Source: Acidicaldus organivorans (GTDB taxonomy: Bacteria; Pseudomonadota; Alphaproteobacteria; Acetobacterales; Acetobacteraceae). From it: 7,788 nucleotides of DNA. The notes below the pieces were generated by a model. That model was given only the letters and a program-made list of their open reading frames with translations. It made no database searches and was not told the origin of the DNA. The position numbers and the translations under genes were made by a program. The stretch is taken from NCBI GenBank assembly GCA_000759655.1, contig JPYW01001559.1, positions 1 through 7,788 on the forward strand, given 5' to 3'. Within the stretch, counting starts at the first letter, position 1, and the number at the start of each line of letters is the position of its first letter. Shown in pieces: positions 6,073-7,788 of this stretch.

Positions 6073-7251
6073 TCACCATGCCGGATGGGGATCGATGAGC
6101 GGCGCGGTCGCCTGATCGGCGGGCCAGACGAGTTCCTGCTTGCCCTTCTGCCACTGCAGCACGTAGCTCGTATAGCCGATCTGCAGCCCGGTCGGGCTCA
6201 GGGCGAAATGTCCCGCCACCGTATCGGTCTCCATATGCAGCAATGCATCACGGATCGCGTCCTGATCGAGTTTGCCCACTTTCGCCACTGCCGCGGCGAG
6301 CACTTTGAGGCTCGCATAGGCCACCGCGGCGTGATAGTCCGGCGCACGGCCGAACTTGGCGGTGAAGGCGGCGACAAACGCCTCGTTGCCCTTGGTGTGA
6401 AGTGTGGGAAAATAGAGCGTGGTGCCGAGGATCCCCTCTGCCGCAGGGCCGAGTGCTGAGCCAAATTCCGGCTCGACCGGGCCGATGCTGAAGGCGAACA
6501 TCTTGGCCTGAATGTTCTGCGCCTTGGCGGCGCGCACGATGCCTTCCGCGTCGGCGAGATAGGTCGCGCCGATGATCACATCGGGCTGAGCGGCAGCGGC
6601 CTTGAGGACGAGGGCGCTGAAATCGGTGGTGGTGGGCGGATAGGTGGCGCGAAAGACGATGCTCATCCCCCGCGCCTTGGCCTCGGCCTCGATGCCCTGG
6701 GCGAGTTCCTGCGGGAACTGGGTATTCTGGATGAGGAGCGCGATCGTCTTGTAGCCGCGCGTGGCGGCGAGATCGACGAAGGGCACCATGTAACGCGGGG
6801 TCTGGGTGATCGCCTGGATGAGGTAAGGATACTGGCCCTGGAACGCATCGACATTCGCCCCGAGCGAGGGCATGACGATCCTGGCGCGCGTCACGATCGG
6901 CGCCACCGCCGACATCAGATCGGTCTCGTAAGGACTGAGCAGGAGATCGACCTTGTCGGAATAGATGAGTTTCTGGTAGAGCTGCACCGCAGTCGAGGGA
7001 TTGCCCTGGTCGTCATAGACGACGATCTCCACCCGCCGCCCGAGAAGCCCGCCCCCGCGGTTCACTTCCTCGACCGCCAGCTGATAGCCCTGGAGCTCGA
7101 AAATCGCCGGCGCCGCGTAAGGCCCCGTCTGGGTGATGGAGCAGCCGATGCGGATCGGGGGCTCCTCGGCCCGCGCCTTGCGCCCCGCTCCGGGAAAGGC
7201 TGAAACCAGGGCGCTCGCCCCGGCGAGAATGGCCAAGCTCCGCCGCCGCAT
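6073..7251 (-). CDS. Periplasmic substrate-binding protein of HAAT ABC transporter (LivK/Peripla_BP_6 type)
   Basis: This 392-residue protein captures the ligand in the periplasm and delivers it to LivH/LivM. The mature part begins with IRIGCSITQTGPYA (33-46), the usual opening strand and glycine-rich loop of type I HAAT binding proteins. It continues with YQLAVEEVNRGGGLLGRRVEIVVYDDQ (56-82), the ligand-facing LLLSPYET (103-110), and the second-lobe segment around PDVIIGATYLADAEGIVRAAK (223-243). The N-terminus is a signal peptide with likely cleavage after ARA (residue 28). RRRSLAI at 2-8 and basic residues before the cleavage site (GRKARA) would suit the Tat pathway, though Sec is not excluded. 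The start is fixed by GGGAGGAG 3 nt upstream. There is no lipobox. Binding-site residues do not match an obvious leucine/isoleucine pocket that I can recognise, so the ligand is left open: an amino acid, amide, or aromatic or 2-oxo carboxylate are all possible. Confidence 0.92.
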   Translation of the reverse strand: MRRRSLAILAGASALVSAFPGAGRKARAEEPPIRIGCSITQTGPYAAPAIFELQGYQLAVEEVNRGGGLLGRRVEIVVYDDQGNPSTAVQLYQKLIYSDKVDLLLSPYETDLMSAVAPIVTRARIVMPSLGANVDAFQGQYPYLIQAITQTPRYMVPFVDLAATRGYKTIALLIQNTQFPQELAQGIEAEAKARGMSIVFRATYPPTTTDFSALVLKAAAAQPDVIIGATYLADAEGIVRAAKAQNIQAKMFAFSIGPVEPEFGSALGPAAEGILGTTLYFPTLHTKGNEAFVAAFTAKFGRAPDYHAAVAYASLKVLAAAVAKVGKLDQDAIRDALLHMETDTVAGHFALSPTGLQIGYTSYVLQWQKGKQELVWPADQATAPLIDPHPAW

Positions 7252-7378
7252 CGTCTCCTCCCTTCGTTTTCTTCTCCGTCCGGTCCCTCACTCTGCCCTC
7301 TCTCGGGGCGTGAGCGCCAGAAAAATCGCGCCCTTCCTCCGCACGCCGCAGCCCCCACCCTCTGTGGCGCCATCCCTG
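7252..7378 (-). other. 127-bp gap between the ThDP-enzyme gene and the binding-protein gene
   Basis: Apart from the ribosome binding site, I see no convincing promoter hexamers and no hairpin followed by a T-run on the minus strand. A T5 run exists (7321-7325, minus strand) but no stable stem precedes it. A 4-bp stem (GGCG-TGAG-CGCC at 7307-7318) is too weak to call. Read-through from the enzyme gene into the transporter genes is therefore possible, and a separate weak promoter cannot be ruled out. Confidence 0.4.
7255..7262 (-). promoter_or_regulatory. Strong Shine-Dalgarno site of the binding-protein gene
   Basis: On the minus strand GGGAGGAG precedes the ATG at 7251 by 3 nt. It is the best ribosome binding site of the leftward operon, fitting the usual need for far more binding protein than membrane subunits. 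Confidence 0.7.
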
Positions 7379-7788
7379 TCAGGGTTTCATTCCCCCCCAC
7401 TCCTCAGCCCGCACTCTCCGGCCAAACACCGGCTCCTTGTGCGGGGTGGGCGGCAGCGCCCAGGCCCCGGTGGCAGGCGGGCGCACCTCGGCATCGACAT
7501 GGACGTCAAGCACCGCAGGCTTGCCGAGCCGGATCGCCTCCTCGAGGGCGGGGCCCAGTTCGTCGGGATGGGTGACCCGCGCCCCCCACACTCCGTGCGC
7601 GCGGGCCAAGGCGGCGAAGTCGGGATTGTAGGGCGCCCGGTTGGGCCCGGCGTAAAATCCAGTGCCGATCTCGCGCCCCTCGAACAGACCATACTGGATG
7701 TCGCGGATCGCCGCCCACGAGAAATTGTTCCAGATCAGCCACACGCAGGGGATGTCGTATTCGACCGCGGTGCAGAGCACGTGCGGCG
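7379..7788 (-). CDS. Thiamine-diphosphate-dependent enzyme, C-terminal part (cut by window edge)
   Basis: The frame is open to the right edge, so only about the last 135 residues are present; the GTG near 7780 is an internal valine codon, not a start. The fragment is the end of the ThDP (TPP)-binding domain of the acetolactate synthase/benzoylformate decarboxylase superfamily. It shows TAVEYDIPCVWLIWNN, where the NN pair closes the GDG-X(n)-NN metal/ThDP motif (the GDG half lies off the window). Then come FSWAAIRDIQYGLF and a segment typical of this domain, from DFAALARAHGVWG through DELGPALEEAIRLGKPAVLDVHVD. The roughly 35-residue proline-rich tail after that is not a motif I recognise. Members use 2-oxo acids or related compounds for decarboxylation or carboligation; which reaction applies here cannot be told from this part. 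Its position upstream of a HAAT importer on the same strand suggests a link between uptake and catabolism. Confidence 0.85.
   Translation of the reverse strand, partial: PHVLCTAVEYDIPCVWLIWNNFSWAAIRDIQYGLFEGREIGTGFYAGPNRAPYNPDFAALARAHGVWGARVTHPDELGPALEEAIRLGKPAVLDVHVDAEVRPPATGAWALPPTPHKEPVFGRRVRAEEWGGMKP

Noticed and set aside
5226..6098. Plus-strand open frame (290 codons) opposite livH
   Set aside because: It is almost coextensive with livH and strongly charged, as expected for the complement of a membrane protein gene.
7387..7742. Alternative minus-strand and plus-strand frames over the ThDP-enzyme fragment
   Set aside because: Only the frame ending at 7379 shows the TAVEYDIP...NN and AVLDVHVD segments of the ThDP domain.

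Overview
This is a very GC-rich window with long antisense shadow frames and C/G-dominated third codon positions. It looks like a chromosomal segment of an alphaproteobacterium. The Tat-exported DyP peroxidase next to a beta-propeller protein, plus a branched-chain amino acid-type ABC transporter cassette, would suit Rhodospirillales/Acetobacteraceae, but this assignment is inference and not firm. I see no rRNA, tRNA, CRISPR array, insertion sequence or other mobile element.

Left edge (1-253): no gene. It holds an imperfect 16-bp tandem repeat, a pure pyrimidine run, a hairpin that could end an upstream rightward gene, and then a clear control region. The control region is a sigma70-like promoter (TTGACG-N17-TAAGAC) followed at once by a 7-1-7 inverted repeat, TGCGAATcACTCGCA, which has the layout of a Fur box.

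Right-pointing pair (254-2684): a Sec-exported NHL/SMP-30-like beta-propeller protein of unknown function, followed 31 bp later by a Tat-exported DyP-type haem peroxidase related to EfeB. They form a likely iron-repressed two-gene operon whose products would both act in the periplasm.

Left-pointing cassette (7788 down to 2714): the C-terminal end of a thiamine-diphosphate-dependent enzyme (cut by the right edge), then a periplasmic binding protein, LivH permease, a fused LivM-LivG permease/ATPase, and LivF ATPase. The transporter genes are separated by a 4-nt gap, a GTGA overlap and an ATGA overlap, so they form one translationally coupled operon. Together they make a complete HAAT (hydrophobic amino acid type) uptake system. 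The substrate cannot be read from the sequence. The adjacent ThDP enzyme hints at an amino acid or a 2-oxo acid/aromatic carboxylate, whose catabolism might be encoded alongside. The two operons converge with only 29 bp between their stop codons and no clear terminator there.

The most notable points are the Fur-box-driven propeller/DyP pair without visible EfeU/EfeO partners, the LivM-LivG fusion with its corrected GTG start, the alanine at the Q-loop position of LivF, and the possible Tat signal on the binding protein. None of these amounts to a clearly new system.
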